64,000 nucleotides of DNA, from assembly GCF_001571225.1 (NCBI RefSeq), contig NZ_BCTJ01000007.1, positions 84,608-148,607 on the forward strand, given 5' to 3'. The notes under the pieces were generated by a model. It was given only the letters and a program-made list of their open reading frames with translations. It was not told the origin of the DNA and ran no database searches. Position 1 is the first letter of the stretch, and each line of letters opens with the position of its first letter. A program made the position numbers and the translations under genes. The stretch is from Hydrogenophaga palleronii NBRC 102513. GTDB lineage: Bacteria; Pseudomonadota; Gammaproteobacteria; Burkholderiales; Burkholderiaceae_C. Positions 1 to 9,667 of the stretch are shown here, in pieces.

Positions 1-1885
1 ACTCGCCACGGCTGTCCTTGTTGATGTCCAGATCCAGAATGATGTTGCCTTCGGGGGTGATCTGCGGTGTCACTTCCAGCTTCAGGTTGGCCTTGCGGAA
101 TGCGATGGCCGTGGCACCGCTCGAGGTGGCCGTCTGGTACGGGAATTCGGTACCCTGCTCGATCAGGGCCTTGACCTGGTCCGCGGTGACCACCCGAGGG
201 CTGGACACGATGCGCCCCTTGCCATCCGACTCCAGGGCCGAGATTTCCAAGCTGAGGAAACGCGACATGCTGGGGTTGAACAGCGCCAGTGCATACGAAG
301 CAGCCTGTGCATTGCTGGGGTTGGCTGGCAAGTTGACAAACGGTGCCGAGGTGAGCGTGGGACTGGTCGTCACCGCGCCGTAGGTGGAGCCGAAATTGCC
401 ACGGATCGGGTTGCCGTTGGCCGAACCCACACTGAACCCCGTCGCACCACCACCCAGACGCACACCCAGCGATTTGCCAAAGGTGTCGTCGGCTTCGACG
501 ATGCGGGCCTCGATCATCACCTGGCGGATCGGGATGTCCAGCTTGCTGATCAGGTCCTGCACCTGTTCCAGGCGCGATGGGATGTCGGTCACGAACAGCT
601 GGTTGGTGCGGGGCTCGGAAATCACGCTGCCGCGAGGAGACAGGATACGGGCGTTGGTGCCGCTACCACCCGAACCAGTGCCACCACTGCCAGCCGACGT
701 CAGCTGCGCCGCAATGTCGGCCGCCTTGGCGTAGTTCATCTGGAAGCCCTGCGTGCGCAGCGTCTCCAGGCTTTCGGTCGACACCTTGGACTCCAACTCC
801 TGCTTTTCGCGAGCCGCGATTTCGTCCTTGGGCGCGATCCACAACACGTTGCCGGACTTGCGCATGCCCAGACCCTTGGCCTGCAGGATGATGTCCAGCG
901 CCTGGTCCCAGGGCACATCCTTGAGGCGCAGCGTCACTGCACCGGTCACGGAATCCGAGGTCACGATGTTGAAGTTGGTGAAATCGGCGATCACCTGCAG
1001 CAGCGAACGCACTTCGATGTTCTGGAAGTTCAACGACAGCTTTTCGCCGTTATAGCCTTGTCCTTGCGTGAGCTTGGAGGAATCGATCTTCTGCTCCCGC
1101 ACCTCCAGCACGAACTGGTTGTCGCTCTGGTAGGCGGAGTGTTCCCAGTTGCCAGTGGGCGCGACCACCATGCGCACACGGTCCCCGGTTTGCGACGTGG
1201 TCACGCTCTGGATCGGCGTGCCGAAGTCGCTCACATCCAGACGGCGGCGCAGGCCTTCGGGCAAGGAGGTCTTGAGGAACTCCACCACCAGGTTCTGGCC
1301 TTGCTGTCGGATGTCCACGCCAACCTGGCTGTTGACCAGCTCAACCACGACACGGCCGGCATTGCCGGCGCCACGGCGGAAATCGATGTCGCGCAAGGCC
1401 GTCACATCGCGGTTGCGGTTCTCGGCGAAATGGGAGGGCGCCGTGGTCGGTGCGGACACCGGCTGCGCACGTTCCAGCACCACCAACAGGGTATTGCCCT
1501 CAATTTTGGCTTCGTAGGCAGCGGACTGCTTCAGGTTGATCACCACGCGGGTGCGGTCACCCGCCTGCACGACGTTGGCCGAGCGCAGATTGCCTTCGTT
1601 GATGTCCACCGCGTTGCGGCCAATGGCGTTCGCCACACCCGGAAAATCCAGCGCGATGCGCGCAGGCGACTGAATGGTGAATCCGGTCGGCACCGCGGTC
1701 AGCGGCTGCGCCGTGTTGATGCGAATGACTTCCACGCCACTTTGCACCCCTCCCGTGATCGACTGGATCGCGTTTTGCGCCTGGGCCCAGACCGATGTCA
1801 CGGCCAGACACGTGAACACCACGCCCTTGAGCAAGCACCGCTCCATCGCTGCGAATCCCGTCGCCTTGTTTGGCTTGTTGTTCAT
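1..1885 (-). CDS. pilQ: PilQ, type IV pilus outer-membrane secretin (3' end outside window)
   Basis: Secretin that forms the gated outer-membrane channel through which the type IV pilus fibre passes. Visible are an N-terminal signal region (about residues 14-37), two AMIN peptidoglycan-binding domains (about 39-137 and 160-265), an STN/N0 domain (283-335, with SLNFQNIEVRSLLQVIADF), an N1 domain with a Gly/Ser-rich loop (about 399-410), and the start of the secretin domain from about 455. About 628 residues are present and the C-terminal gate is cut off by the window edge. The start at 1885 overlaps the pilP stop as ATGA, which favours it over the inner Met at residue 14. It is the last visible gene of pilMNOPQ. 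Confidence 0.95.
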   Translation of the reverse strand, partial: MNNKPNKATGFAAMERCLLKGVVFTCLAVTSVWAQAQNAIQSITGGVQSGVEVIRINTAQPLTAVPTGFTIQSPARIALDFPGVANAIGRNAVDINEGNLRSANVVQAGDRTRVVINLKQSAAYEAKIEGNTLLVVLERAQPVSAPTTAPSHFAENRNRDVTALRDIDFRRGAGNAGRVVVELVNSQVGVDIRQQGQNLVVEFLKTSLPEGLRRRLDVSDFGTPIQSVTTSQTGDRVRMVVAPTGNWEHSAYQSDNQFVLEVREQKIDSSKLTQGQGYNGEKLSLNFQNIEVRSLLQVIADFTNFNIVTSDSVTGAVTLRLKDVPWDQALDIILQAKGLGMRKSGNVLWIAPKDEIAAREKQELESKVSTESLETLRTQGFQMNYAKAADIAAQLTSAGSGGTGSGGSGTNARILSPRGSVISEPRTNQLFVTDIPSRLEQVQDLISKLDIPIRQVMIEARIVEADDTFGKSLGVRLGGGATGFSVGSANGNPIRGNFGSTYGAVTTSPTLTSAPFVNLPANPSNAQAASYALALFNPSMSRFLSLEISALESDGKGRIVSSPRVVTADQVKALIEQGTEFPYQTATSSGATAIAFRKANLKLEVTPQITPEGNIILDLDINKDSRGE

Positions 1886-2436
1886 TTAGAAGCATCCTCT
1901 TGTAGCTGCAACACCGCAACGCGCTCGATCCATTCCCCGGTGGAGTCCTGCACGATTTCGCGCAGGGTCACCTCGGTTTCGCTGATACGGGTGACACGCC
2001 CGTAGTTCTGCCCCAGGTAGCCCCCTGGCAATACCTGGTACAGCAGGTTGTCGACCTTCACCAGAGCCACCAGACGTCCCGCCTTGGTCAGACTGCCCAC
2101 CATGGACATGGTGTCCAGTGGAAAGGCTTCCAGTGGTTGTTTCCGGCGGTTCAATTCGGGCTCGATCAGCGCGGTGCTAGCCACCGGTGCCGACTGCGAG
2201 CCACGCAGCACGCTGGCCAGCTTTTCCCTGCTGAAGGGCGGCGTCTGGTTCCCGGCGGTGTAGGCCTGCGGCACAAACTTGGTGGGTTCGGGAATCGGTT
2301 GCACCGAAGGCCTGATCGAATTGCGCTCGTTCTGCATCCAGGTCTGCAGCTCGTCGTGCGCCGACGATGTACAAGCCGTCAGAACCAACATCCATGTGGC
2401 AACAACGCCAAGGTGCATGCATCGGATAACGCTCAC
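1882..2436 (-). CDS. pilP: PilP, type IV pilus alignment lipoprotein
   Basis: 184-residue inner-membrane lipoprotein that links the PilMNO platform to the PilQ secretin. A signal peptide ends in the lipobox LTAC (Cys22). The following stretch is low in structure, and residues of about 95-180 form the conserved PilP beta domain (LEAFPLDTMSMVGSL, then a VDNLLYQVLPGGYLGQNYG segment). It overlaps pilO by ATGA upstream and pilQ by ATGA downstream, so the genes are probably translationally coupled. The short length and the PPFSREKLASVL-type linker agree with the family. Confidence 0.95.
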   Translation of the reverse strand: MSVIRCMHLGVVATWMLVLTACTSSAHDELQTWMQNERNSIRPSVQPIPEPTKFVPQAYTAGNQTPPFSREKLASVLRGSQSAPVASTALIEPELNRRKQPLEAFPLDTMSMVGSLTKAGRLVALVKVDNLLYQVLPGGYLGQNYGRVTRISETEVTLREIVQDSTGEWIERVAVLQLQEDASK

Positions 2437-3104
2437 TTCTTCGCTCCCTGTGCGGCCTGTTGGGCGGCCACTTCGCCCTGGTCCAGGTAACGGAAGGTCT
2501 TGGCGACGCCATCCATGGTGAGCACACCCTCGCGCTCCCGGATGGGCGTCAGGGTCAGATTGTTCAAGGTCACGATGCGCGACAGGTTGGCGATGTCGGC
2601 GGCAAACATGCCGATGTCGTGGTAAGTACCCGTCACCCGCACGGCAATGGGCAGCTCGGCGTAATACTCCTTCACGCTGACCTGGCCGGGGCGAAACAGC
2701 TCAAACTGCAGGCTGCGGCCCAGGCCCGCCTGGTTGATGTCGGACAGCAGCGCATCCATCTCGGCCTTGCTGGGCAGCTGTTTCTCGAGCTGGGTCACGT
2801 ACTGCTGCACCTGCTCCAGCTGTTTGCGCAGGGCATCCAGATTGACCGCCTGCACCAGCTTCTTGCGATAGTCCTCGCGCAGCTGCTCTTCGCGCGCTTT
2901 TTCGGCGATCAGTTCCTCGTCCGAATTCTTGAGCCAGGCGAACCACAGAGCGGCGATCACCGCCACACACACCGCGACGAACAGCAGGTTGCGTGGCAGG
3001 CCCGGCCATTGCGACGGATCGTTCGGATCCAGTCCGGTGAATTGGGACTTGAGCTTGTCCTGGATTCCCTTGAAATCCACGTTGATGTTGGGCGTTCTGG
3101 CCAT
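2433..3104 (-). CDS. pilO: PilO, type IV pilus inner-membrane platform protein
   Basis: 223-residue bitopic protein that pairs with PilN in the periplasm to hold the pilus assembly platform in line. It has a cytoplasmic N-terminus (MARTPNINVDFKGIQDKLKS), one transmembrane helix at about residues 39-58, a charged coiled coil at about 60-115 and a ferredoxin-like C-terminal domain. An open frame continues upstream to 3233, but the ATG at 3104 gives the family-typical N-terminus and lies 16 bp after the pilN stop. The C-terminus is Ala/Gln-rich. Confidence 0.94.
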   Translation of the reverse strand: MARTPNINVDFKGIQDKLKSQFTGLDPNDPSQWPGLPRNLLFVAVCVAVIAALWFAWLKNSDEELIAEKAREEQLREDYRKKLVQAVNLDALRKQLEQVQQYVTQLEKQLPSKAEMDALLSDINQAGLGRSLQFELFRPGQVSVKEYYAELPIAVRVTGTYHDIGMFAADIANLSRIVTLNNLTLTPIREREGVLTMDGVAKTFRYLDQGEVAAQQAAQGAKK

Positions 3105-3120
3105 GGTGCGCGATCCTAAA

Positions 3121-3741
3121 TCACACTTTGCCCGGCGCAGCCGGCGCGGCACCCGGTGCGCCAGGAGCGGCAACCGAGGAAGGGCGCGTGAGCGAAACGC
3201 GAATGGTGAAGTTCGATACCCGGCGCTGCCCAAGGCCAGCGTTGGCGGGTGGCGCCGCGGTGACGATTTCCACCAGATCGGGGCGGGTCAGCCATTTGCT
3301 GTTGTTGGACAGGTTGCGCAACAGGTCAGACACGCGCTCCTGCGACTGCGCCACGCCCATCAGCAGCACGCTCTGGTTCTCCTGCTTCATGCTGTTGAGG
3401 TAGATGCCATCGGGCAACTGGGCCACCAGCTCGTCCAGCAGGTGCACGGGCAGGTTTCGATCACCCTGCAGGTTTTCCACCGCCGTTTGACGGGCGCGCA
3501 GGGACGCAATTTCGCGCTGCAGATTCGCGATGTCCTTGATCTCCGCCTCGAGCTTCGTGATCTCGCCTTGCAGGAAGGTATTGCGGTCCTGCTGGTTGGC
3601 GATCTGGCCCTGGTACCAGGTGAAGATGGCACCGCAGATCACGCCGCCCAGCAAGGCCGAGAGGCCCAGGTGGGTGAAGAACTGGTCTTTCTGCTTCTTG
3701 CGCGCCGCCTCACGGTGCGGCAGAAGGTTGATCAGAATCAT
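3121..3741 (-). CDS. pilN: PilN, type IV pilus inner-membrane platform protein
   Basis: 206-residue partner of PilO. The N-terminal MILINLLPHRE is the conserved cytoplasmic peptide that docks in a groove of PilM. A transmembrane helix follows at about residues 23-43, then a coiled coil (QQDRNTFLQGEITKLEAEI) and the periplasmic domain. The last 15 or so residues are a low-complexity Ala/Pro/Gly tail. The ATG overlaps the pilM stop as ATGA. Confidence 0.94.
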   Translation of the reverse strand: MILINLLPHREAARKKQKDQFFTHLGLSALLGGVICGAIFTWYQGQIANQQDRNTFLQGEITKLEAEIKDIANLQREIASLRARQTAVENLQGDRNLPVHLLDELVAQLPDGIYLNSMKQENQSVLLMGVAQSQERVSDLLRNLSNNSKWLTRPDLVEIVTAAPPANAGLGQRRVSNFTIRVSLTRPSSVAAPGAPGAAPAAPGKV

Positions 3742-4817
3742 TGGAAGAACCTCCGCAGGGCCAGGCCGGTGGAGGTCAGGTAGGACGGTGCCTCACGGGA
3801 CATCTTGCGCGCCTGCACCGATGAACCCATTTCCATGGCGTCAAAAGGATTGATCACCATGCAGGCAAACGAGGTCTGGTGCGTCACGGCCTCGGTCAAA
3901 CCCGGCAAGGCGGCACTGCCCCCGGCAACCAGGATGTGGTCGACCTTGTTGTAAGGCGTACTGGTGAAGAAGAACTGCAGGGCACGCCCCACTTCCTGGG
4001 CCATGCTCTCGATGAACGGGTCCAGCACGGCGGAGCGGTAGTCGTCGGGCAGATCACCGGAGCGCTTCTTGGCTTCGGCTTCGTCCGACGAAAAACCGTA
4101 CTGGCGCACGATCAGCTGGGTCAACTGTGCACCGCCAAAAGCCTGGTCGCGTTCGTACAACACGTCGTCGTTGCGCATCACCTGCATGCTGGTGGTCAGG
4201 GCACCGACTTCAAACAGCGCCACCAGGGAGTCAACGCCCTGGTTGGGCAGGGTTTCGATCACGCGGCCAGCGGCCATGCGCGATGCATAGGATTCCACGT
4301 CCATCACCACGGCCTTGAGGCCGGCGGCTTCGGCCAGACCCTGGCGGTCCGACACCTTTTCCTTGCGGGAGGCGGCGATCAGCACCTCGACATCGCCCAC
4401 CGAATTGGCGCTGGGGCCGATGACACAGAAGTCCAGGCTCACTTCGTCGAGCGAGAAGGGAATGTATTGATTGGCCTCAGATTCCACCTGGGCCTCGAGC
4501 TCCTTGTCGGAGAGGCCGCCCGGCAGGATGATCTTTTTGGTGATCACGGCGGAGGCCGGCAAGGCCAGCGCCACGTTTTTGGTCTTGCTGCCGCTCTTGC
4601 GCACGACGCGGCGCACCGCTTCGGCCACCTCGTCGAATTTCTCGATGTTGCCGTCGGTGATCCAGCCCCGCTCCAGCGGCTCCATGGCACAACGTTCAAG
4701 CACCAGATCGCCCGATCGGTTGCGGCCGAGCTCCACCAGCTTGACGCTGGACGAGCTGACATCGATGCCCAGCAAGGGCGCCGGTTCACGGCTGAATAAC
4801 GACCCCAATGAGATCAA
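3738..4817 (-). CDS. pilM: PilM, actin-like cytoplasmic pilus assembly ATPase
   Basis: Cytoplasmic FtsA/actin-fold protein that binds ATP and the PilN tail. The phosphate-1 loop is visible as LLGIDVSSSSVKLVEL near the N-terminus and the adenosine motif as DHILVAGGSAALPGL near residue 300. No ATG fits the family N-terminus. I chose the TTG at 4817 (protein begins ISLGSLFSRE) because a GGGGA ribosome-binding site lies 5 nt upstream; a TTG at 4829 would add four residues without such a site. It is the first gene of the pil operon and is divergent from mrcA. Confidence 0.92.
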   Translation of the reverse strand: MISLGSLFSREPAPLLGIDVSSSSVKLVELGRNRSGDLVLERCAMEPLERGWITDGNIEKFDEVAEAVRRVVRKSGSKTKNVALALPASAVITKKIILPGGLSDKELEAQVESEANQYIPFSLDEVSLDFCVIGPSANSVGDVEVLIAASRKEKVSDRQGLAEAAGLKAVVMDVESYASRMAAGRVIETLPNQGVDSLVALFEVGALTTSMQVMRNDDVLYERDQAFGGAQLTQLIVRQYGFSSDEAEAKKRSGDLPDDYRSAVLDPFIESMAQEVGRALQFFFTSTPYNKVDHILVAGGSAALPGLTEAVTHQTSFACMVINPFDAMEMGSSVQARKMSREAPSYLTSTGLALRRFFQ

Positions 4818-5082
4818 GGCGGTCCCCAAAAAATGTTAGCGAAATGTATCGCCAGACTTAAGAATTCACTTGAATGCTAGCAGTAAGCCCTTTGTCCAGC
4901 AAAGAATTTTTGCCTTTGAGACAAAGTGAAACGTTGTCAAAAGCATACGCATCCTGAGCCTGTCAACGATTGCTTCATCGGCCGTTTCGCCGGGAAATCC
5001 ACAACAACTCACAATACGTGGACCGACTCTGGTCGACCCCTTCCGATTTTTATAATCAGCGGCTTTGGCTCTGAATCACTGC
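4818..5082. promoter_or_regulatory. Divergent promoter region between pilM and mrcA
   Basis: 265-bp gap, AT-richer than its surroundings, that must hold promoters for both pilMNOPQ (leftward) and mrcA (rightward). A perfect -10 hexamer TATAAT at 5051-5056 points toward mrcA, about 26 bp before its ATG; no good -35 lies 16-18 bp upstream. On the minus strand TTGACA (4940-4935) is present but I could not find a -10 at standard spacing, so the pil promoter is unassigned. Confidence 0.5.
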
Positions 5083-7512
5083 ATGCCCAAGAAAGACACT
5101 TCTCCTGCCCACTCCTCCGATGCGCCAGTATCGACGGGCCGCACAGCACTGCTCTGGGTTGGTCGCTTGGTGGTGGGTCTGGCCGGACTGGCGGTGGCGG
5201 GTGTTGCGTGCGTCACGATGGCGGTTGCCATCGCACTGGCGGTCGCTTACCCCAACCTGCCCGAGGTCGCTGGGCTCGCGGATTACCGCCCCAAGCTGCC
5301 GCTGCGGGTGATTTCGTCCGACGGCGCGCTGATCGGCGAATTCGGCGAAGAACGGCGCAACCTGCTCACCATCAACGAGATCCCCGCGGTCATGAAGAAC
5401 GCGGTGCTGGCAATCGAAGACGCGCGCTTCTTCGAGCACCACGGCGTCGACTACCGCGGCATGCTGCGCGCGGCGCTGGCCAACCTGCGGCAAGCCAAGA
5501 GCCAGGGCGCCTCCACCATCACCATGCAGGTGGCGCGCAACGTCTACCTGTCGGCCGAGAAAAGCTACACCCGCAAGATCTACGAGGTGCTGCTCACCTT
5601 CAAGCTCGAGCACATGCTGACCAAGGAGCAGATCCTCGAGATCTACATGAACCAGATCTTCCTGGGCCAGCGGGCCTACGGTTTTTCTGCCGCATCGCAG
5701 ATCTATTTCGGCAAGTCGCTGAAGGACGTGACGATCGCCGAGGCGGCCATGCTGGCTGGCCTGCCACAGGCGCCGTCGGCCTACAACCCGATCAAGAACC
5801 CGCGCCGGGCGCGCAGCCGCCAGCTCCACATCATCGACCGCATGGTCGAGAACGGTTTCATCACCCCCGAAGAAGCCCAGGCCGCCAAGGACGAAGAGCT
5901 GCACCTGCGCCTGCCCGGCAACACCACGCGCACCCACGCCGAGTTCGTCGCCGAGATGGTGCGCCAGTCCATCGTGGCGCAGTACGGTGACGAGGCCTAC
6001 ACCCGTGGCCTGGTGGTGACCACCACCATCAAGGCGCCGGAACAGCGCGTCGCCTACCGCGCCGTGCGCCAGGGCGTGCTGGACTACGAGCGGCGCCAGT
6101 TCTACCGCGGCCCGGAGCTTTTCATCGACCTGCCGGACGACCCGGCCGCGCGCGACGACGCGATCGACGAAGCCCTGAACGACCGCCCGGACAACGACGA
6201 CCTGCTCTCGGCTGTGGTGCTGGAGGCCAGTCCGCGTCGGGTGCTGGCGGTGCGGCAGGATGGCGAGCCGTTCGAAATCACCGGCGAAGGCCTCAAGCCA
6301 GTGCAGTCCGGCCTATCGGACAAGGCCGGGCCCAACATCAAGCTGCGACCGGGCGCGGTGATCCGCGTCGTGCAGACCGCACCCAAGGTCTGGCGCATCA
6401 CCCAGTTGCCCGAGGTGGAGTCGGCCTTTGTGGCACTGGACCCGCGCACCGGGCAGGTGATCGCGCTGGTTGGCGGCTTCGACTTCCAGAAGAGCAAGTT
6501 CAATCACGTGACGCAGGCCTGGCGCCAGCCGGGTTCGAGCTTCAAGCCCTTCATCTACTCGGCAGCGCTGGAAAAAGGTCTCACGCCCATGACGGTGGTG
6601 AACGACGCGCCACTGTTCTATTCCGCCGGGGAAACCGGCGGCAAGCCCTGGGAACCGAAGAACTACGACGGCCAGTTCGAGGGCCCGATGTCGGTGCGCC
6701 GCGCGCTCGCCAAGTCGAAGAACATGGTCTCCATCCGTGTGCTGCAGCTCGTGGGCACGCAGAGCGCACAACAATGGGTCTCACGCTTCGGCTTCGATGC
6801 CGACAAGCACCCGCCTTACCTGACCATGGCGCTGGGCGCGGGTTCGGTCACGCCGATGCAGATGGCCACCGGGTACTCGGTGTTCGCCAATGGCGGCTAC
6901 CGCATCGCCCCCACCCTGATCACGCGCGTGAGCGACCACCGCGGCAAGGTGCTGTACGAAGCGCCCGACCCCACACCCACCGAGGCGCAGCGTGCCATCG
7001 AACCACGCAACGCCTTCATCATGAACAGCCTGCTGCAGGAAATCACGCGTTCGGGCACCGCCGCGCGCGCGCAGGCAACGCTCAAACGCACCGACCTCTA
7101 CGGCAAGACCGGTACCACCAACGACTCGGTGGACGCCTGGTTCGTCGGTTACCAGCCCACGCTGGTGGCCGCCGCCTGGGTCGGCTACGACTCGCCGCGC
7201 AACCTGGGCAGCCGTGAGACCGGCGGCGGGCTGAGCCTGCCGATCTGGATCTCCTTCATGTCCGAAGCACTCAAGAACGTGCCCGTGACGCCCTACACGC
7301 CGCCAGCAGGTGTGATCAACGTGGGTGGCGAGTGGTACTACGAGGAGTTCGGCCCCGGCCACGGCGTGCACGGCCTGGGCCTGCAGGACAACTGGCCCGG
7401 TGCGGCGGCCGTGCCGCCGCCCGACCTGGACGCCCATGGCGTGCCGGTGGCCAAGCCGCCTGCGGCACCCACCGAAGAGCGCCGCAGCATCCTGGATCTG
7501 TTCAGGAACTGA
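5083..7512 (+). CDS. mrcA: Penicillin-binding protein 1A, bifunctional peptidoglycan synthase
   Basis: 809-residue class A PBP that polymerises glycan strands and cross-links peptides in the periplasm. After a membrane anchor (about residues 24-51) comes the glycosyltransferase domain with [10 protein letters not shown] (catalytic Glu) and [13 protein letters not shown]. The transpeptidase domain carries SSFK (nucleophile Ser), SKN and KTGTT. The ATG at 5083 follows a TATAAT at 5051; a TTG at 5065 in frame is less likely. Divergence from pilM is the common order in proteobacteria. The last 11 bp overlap the convergent cyaY. Confidence 0.95.
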   Translation: MPKKDTSPAHSSDAPVSTGRTALLWVGRLVVGLAGLAVAGVACVTMAVAIALAVAYPNLPEVAGLADYRPKLPLRVISSDGALIGEFGEERRNLLTINEIPAVMKNAVLAIEDARFFEHHGVDYRGMLRAALANLRQAKSQGASTITMQVARNVYLSAEKSYTRKIYEVLLTFKLEHMLTKEQILEIYMNQIFLGQRAYGFSAASQIYFGKSLKDVTIAEAAMLAGLPQAPSAYNPIKNPRRARSRQLHIIDRMVENGFITPEEAQAAKDEELHLRLPGNTTRTHAEFVAEMVRQSIVAQYGDEAYTRGLVVTTTIKAPEQRVAYRAVRQGVLDYERRQFYRGPELFIDLPDDPAARDDAIDEALNDRPDNDDLLSAVVLEASPRRVLAVRQDGEPFEITGEGLKPVQSGLSDKAGPNIKLRPGAVIRVVQTAPKVWRITQLPEVESAFVALDPRTGQVIALVGGFDFQKSKFNHVTQAWRQPGSSFKPFIYSAALEKGLTPMTVVNDAPLFYSAGETGGKPWEPKNYDGQFEGPMSVRRALAKSKNMVSIRVLQLVGTQSAQQWVSRFGFDADKHPPYLTMALGAGSVTPMQMATGYSVFANGGYRIAPTLITRVSDHRGKVLYEAPDPTPTEAQRAIEPRNAFIMNSLLQEITRSGTAARAQATLKRTDLYGKTGTTNDSVDAWFVGYQPTLVAAAWVGYDSPRNLGSRETGGGLSLPIWISFMSEALKNVPVTPYTPPAGVINVGGEWYYEEFGPGHGVHGLGLQDNWPGAAAVPPPDLDAHGVPVAKPPAAPTEERRSILDLFRN

Positions 7513-7831
7513 AGCTCAGCGCCTGCCCGGACTGTTCCGAGGCGTAGCGCGAGAGGTGGGCGAAGAACTCGCCCTGCCCCTTGGTGTCCATCCAGGCACG
7601 GCCATCGTGCTTGTAGTGGAAGCCGCCTGCGCGGGCGGCCATCCACACCTCGTGCAGCGGCTTCTGCAGGTTGATCACGATCTGGCTGCCATTGGCAAAA
7701 CTCAGTGTGATCATGCCCCCCACGCGCTGGTTGTCGATGTCGGCGTCGGTGTCGTCGTTGATGCGGTCGCAGGCCAGCTCAATCGCTCTCAACAGCGCTT
7801 CGGCGCGGTCCTGGTACTCGGTGTCGGTCAT
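7502..7831 (-). CDS. cyaY: CyaY, bacterial frataxin
   Basis: 109-residue frataxin-fold iron-binding regulator of Fe-S cluster assembly. The N-terminal helix is acidic ([16 protein letters not shown]) and is followed by the beta-sheet core with [18 protein letters not shown] and [17 protein letters not shown], typical of CyaY. It is convergent with mrcA (11-bp overlap of the 3' ends) and divergent from lptM, with only 12 bp between the two start codons. The cyaY-lptM neighbourhood is conserved in proteobacteria. Confidence 0.95.
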   Translation of the reverse strand: MTDTEYQDRAEALLRAIELACDRINDDTDADIDNQRVGGMITLSFANGSQIVINLQKPLHEVWMAARAGGFHYKHDGRAWMDTKGQGEFFAHLSRYASEQSGQALSFSS

Positions 7832-7843
7832 TACAATGCGTCG

Positions 7844-8059
7844 ATGTTTGGTTTGAAACGCATTCTAGGTTGCACCCCCGGCCCCACGCGGGTGATGGTC
7901 ATGACGGCCTGCCTGCTGTGTGCCGCCTTGCTGGCCGCGTGCGGGCAAAAGGGCCCGCTGTACCTGCCAGACCCCAACGCGCCACCGAAAAAACCGCGCG
8001 CGACGCAGACCGCGCCCGCCGAGGCGCCGCCCGCGCCACCCCCGGCGCAGCCGCGCTGA
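7844..8059 (+). CDS. lptM: LptM-type small lipoprotein
   Basis: 71-residue lipoprotein with signal peptide and lipobox LAAC followed by [10 protein letters not shown], the hallmark of LptM (formerly YifL), which assists maturation of the LPS translocon LptD/E at the outer membrane. The rest is a Pro/Ala-rich tail. An open frame runs far upstream, but the ATG at 7844 gives a proper signal peptide. TACAAT at 7832-7837 ends 6 nt before this ATG and there is no Shine-Dalgarno, so the mRNA may be leaderless. lysA follows after 57 bp. Confidence 0.88.
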   Translation: MFGLKRILGCTPGPTRVMVMTACLLCAALLAACGQKGPLYLPDPNAPPKKPRATQTAPAEAPPAPPPAQPR

Positions 8060-8116
8060 ACCGCCGCGTTCCCCCGCTCTCCCGCGCCCTTTCGCGCCCT
8101 CTTCGCTCCGTTCCGC

Positions 8117-9412
8117 ATGACCACCACCGCCGGCCTGCCAGACTCCACGCTGCCCCCCTTCTTCAGCTACCAGGACCAGGCCCTGCACGCCGAAGGCGTG
8201 CCGCTGCAACGGCTGGCGGAGGAACACGGCACACCCTTGTTCGTCTACAGCCGCGCGGCCATCCTGGATGCGCTGGCGGCCTACCAGCGTGGCCTGGCCG
8301 GGCGCGAGCACCTCATCTGCTACGCGATGAAGGCCAACTCCTCGCTGGCCATCCTGCAGACCCTGGTCCAGGCCGGTTGCGGCCTGGACATCGTCTCCGG
8401 CGGTGAGCTGGAGCGCGCGCTGGCGGTCGGCGTGTCTCCGGACAAGATCATCTTCTCCGGCGTCGGCAAGACGCGCGCCGAGATGCGCCAGGCCTTGCAG
8501 GTCGGCATCGGCTGCTTCAACGTCGAAAGCCGCGCCGAGCTCGACGTGCTCGACGAGGTGGCGCGTGAGATGGGCTTGCGCGCACCGGTGAGCGTGCGCG
8601 TCAACCCCAACGTGGATGCCAAGACCCACCCCTACATTTCCACCGGCCTCAAGGGCAACAAGTTCGGCATCGCGCAGGAAGACGTGGTGGAAACCTACCG
8701 CCACGCCGCCGCCTGCGCGGGCCTGCGCGTGGTGGGTATCGACTGCCACATCGGCTCGCAGATCACGCAGACCGGGCCTTACCTGGACGCGATGGACCGC
8801 GTGCTCGACGCGGTCGAGAGCATCGAAGCCGCCGGCGTGAAGATCGAGCACATCGACTTCGGCGGCGGCCTGGGCATCGACTACCAGGGCAACGACAACC
8901 CGCCCGCGGCCGATGCGCTGTGGCAGGCCTTGCTGCAGCGCCTGGACGCGCGCGGTTTCGGCGACCGCAAGATCTGCATCGAACCCGGCCGCTCGCTGGT
9001 CGGCAACGCCGGTGCCTGCCTCACCGAGGTGCTGTTCCTCAAGCCCGGTGAACAGAAAAACTTCCTGATCGTCGACGCCGCCATGAACGACCTGCCGCGC
9101 CCCGCGATGTACCAGGCCTTTCACCGCATCGTGCCGGTGCAGCCGCGCGCAGCCGACGCCAGCAGCACGGTGTGGGACGTGGTGGGCCCGGTGTGCGAGA
9201 GCGGCGACTGGATCGGCCGCGACCGCGAGCTCGCGGTGCACAGCGGTGACCTGCTGGCGGTGCTGTCGGCCGGCGCCTACTGCATGAGCATGGCGAGCAA
9301 CTACAACACGCGCGGCCGCGCCGCCGAGGTGCTGGTGGACGGTACGCAGGCGCACCTGATCCGCGCGCGCGAATCGGTGGCCGACCAGACCCGGCTCGAG
9401 CGCCTGCTTTGA
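8117..9412 (+). CDS. lysA: Diaminopimelate decarboxylase
   Basis: 431-residue PLP enzyme that decarboxylates meso-diaminopimelate to L-lysine, the last step of lysine synthesis. The alanine-racemase-like barrel is visible with YAMKANSS (PLP-binding Lys), the [10 protein letters not shown] glycine loop and [11 protein letters not shown]; the C-terminal domain has GPVCESGD (active-site Cys) and [12 protein letters not shown]. Length fits the family. It lies downstream of lptM, an arrangement seen across proteobacteria where lptM precedes lysine or DAP genes. Confidence 0.96.
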   Translation: MTTTAGLPDSTLPPFFSYQDQALHAEGVPLQRLAEEHGTPLFVYSRAAILDALAAYQRGLAGREHLICYAMKANSSLAILQTLVQAGCGLDIVSGGELERALAVGVSPDKIIFSGVGKTRAEMRQALQVGIGCFNVESRAELDVLDEVAREMGLRAPVSVRVNPNVDAKTHPYISTGLKGNKFGIAQEDVVETYRHAAACAGLRVVGIDCHIGSQITQTGPYLDAMDRVLDAVESIEAAGVKIEHIDFGGGLGIDYQGNDNPPAADALWQALLQRLDARGFGDRKICIEPGRSLVGNAGACLTEVLFLKPGEQKNFLIVDAAMNDLPRPAMYQAFHRIVPVQPRAADASSTVWDVVGPVCESGDWIGRDRELAVHSGDLLAVLSAGAYCMSMASNYNTRGRAAEVLVDGTQAHLIRARESVADQTRLERLL

Positions 9413-9667
9413 GCTGACCCGGGCGCGGCCACGCGCCCCTGTTCGACACGGTTCTGCCACAAGCCGATGCGGCTTCGCGCATCAGGTTGCGCATGCATGC
9501 GCAAACGTGTGCACCTTGGCCGCGCGCCGTCACGGCGCATGATGCGCCATGGCGCCGAACACCCTCGGTGTTTGCACCTATAGGCCGGCCCGGAACGGTC
9601 CTCCAGAATGCCCTGCAGATTGTGCACAGCAACATGGCCCGCAGACCTTCTGGAAGCGTCTCAAATC
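9413..9667. promoter_or_regulatory. Intergenic region with two palindromes upstream of the ABC importer
   Basis: 255 bp between lysA and the livG-type ATPase. It contains a perfect 18-bp palindrome (TTGCGCATGCATGCGCAA, 9487-9504) and a second inverted repeat GGCGCAT-G-ATGCGCC (9534-9548), 29 bp apart. Both lie where an operator or promoter for the importer operon would be expected. I found no convincing -35/-10 pair. Confidence 0.4.

Noticed and set aside
4935..4940. TTGACA (minus strand) as -35 of the pil operon
   Set aside because: No -10-like hexamer at 16-18 bp; the best AT-rich hexamers are at wrong spacing.
5065..5067. TTG as start of mrcA
   Set aside because: The ATG at 5083 gives a family-like N-terminus; the TTG would add six residues and lies very close to the expected transcription start after TATAAT at 5051.
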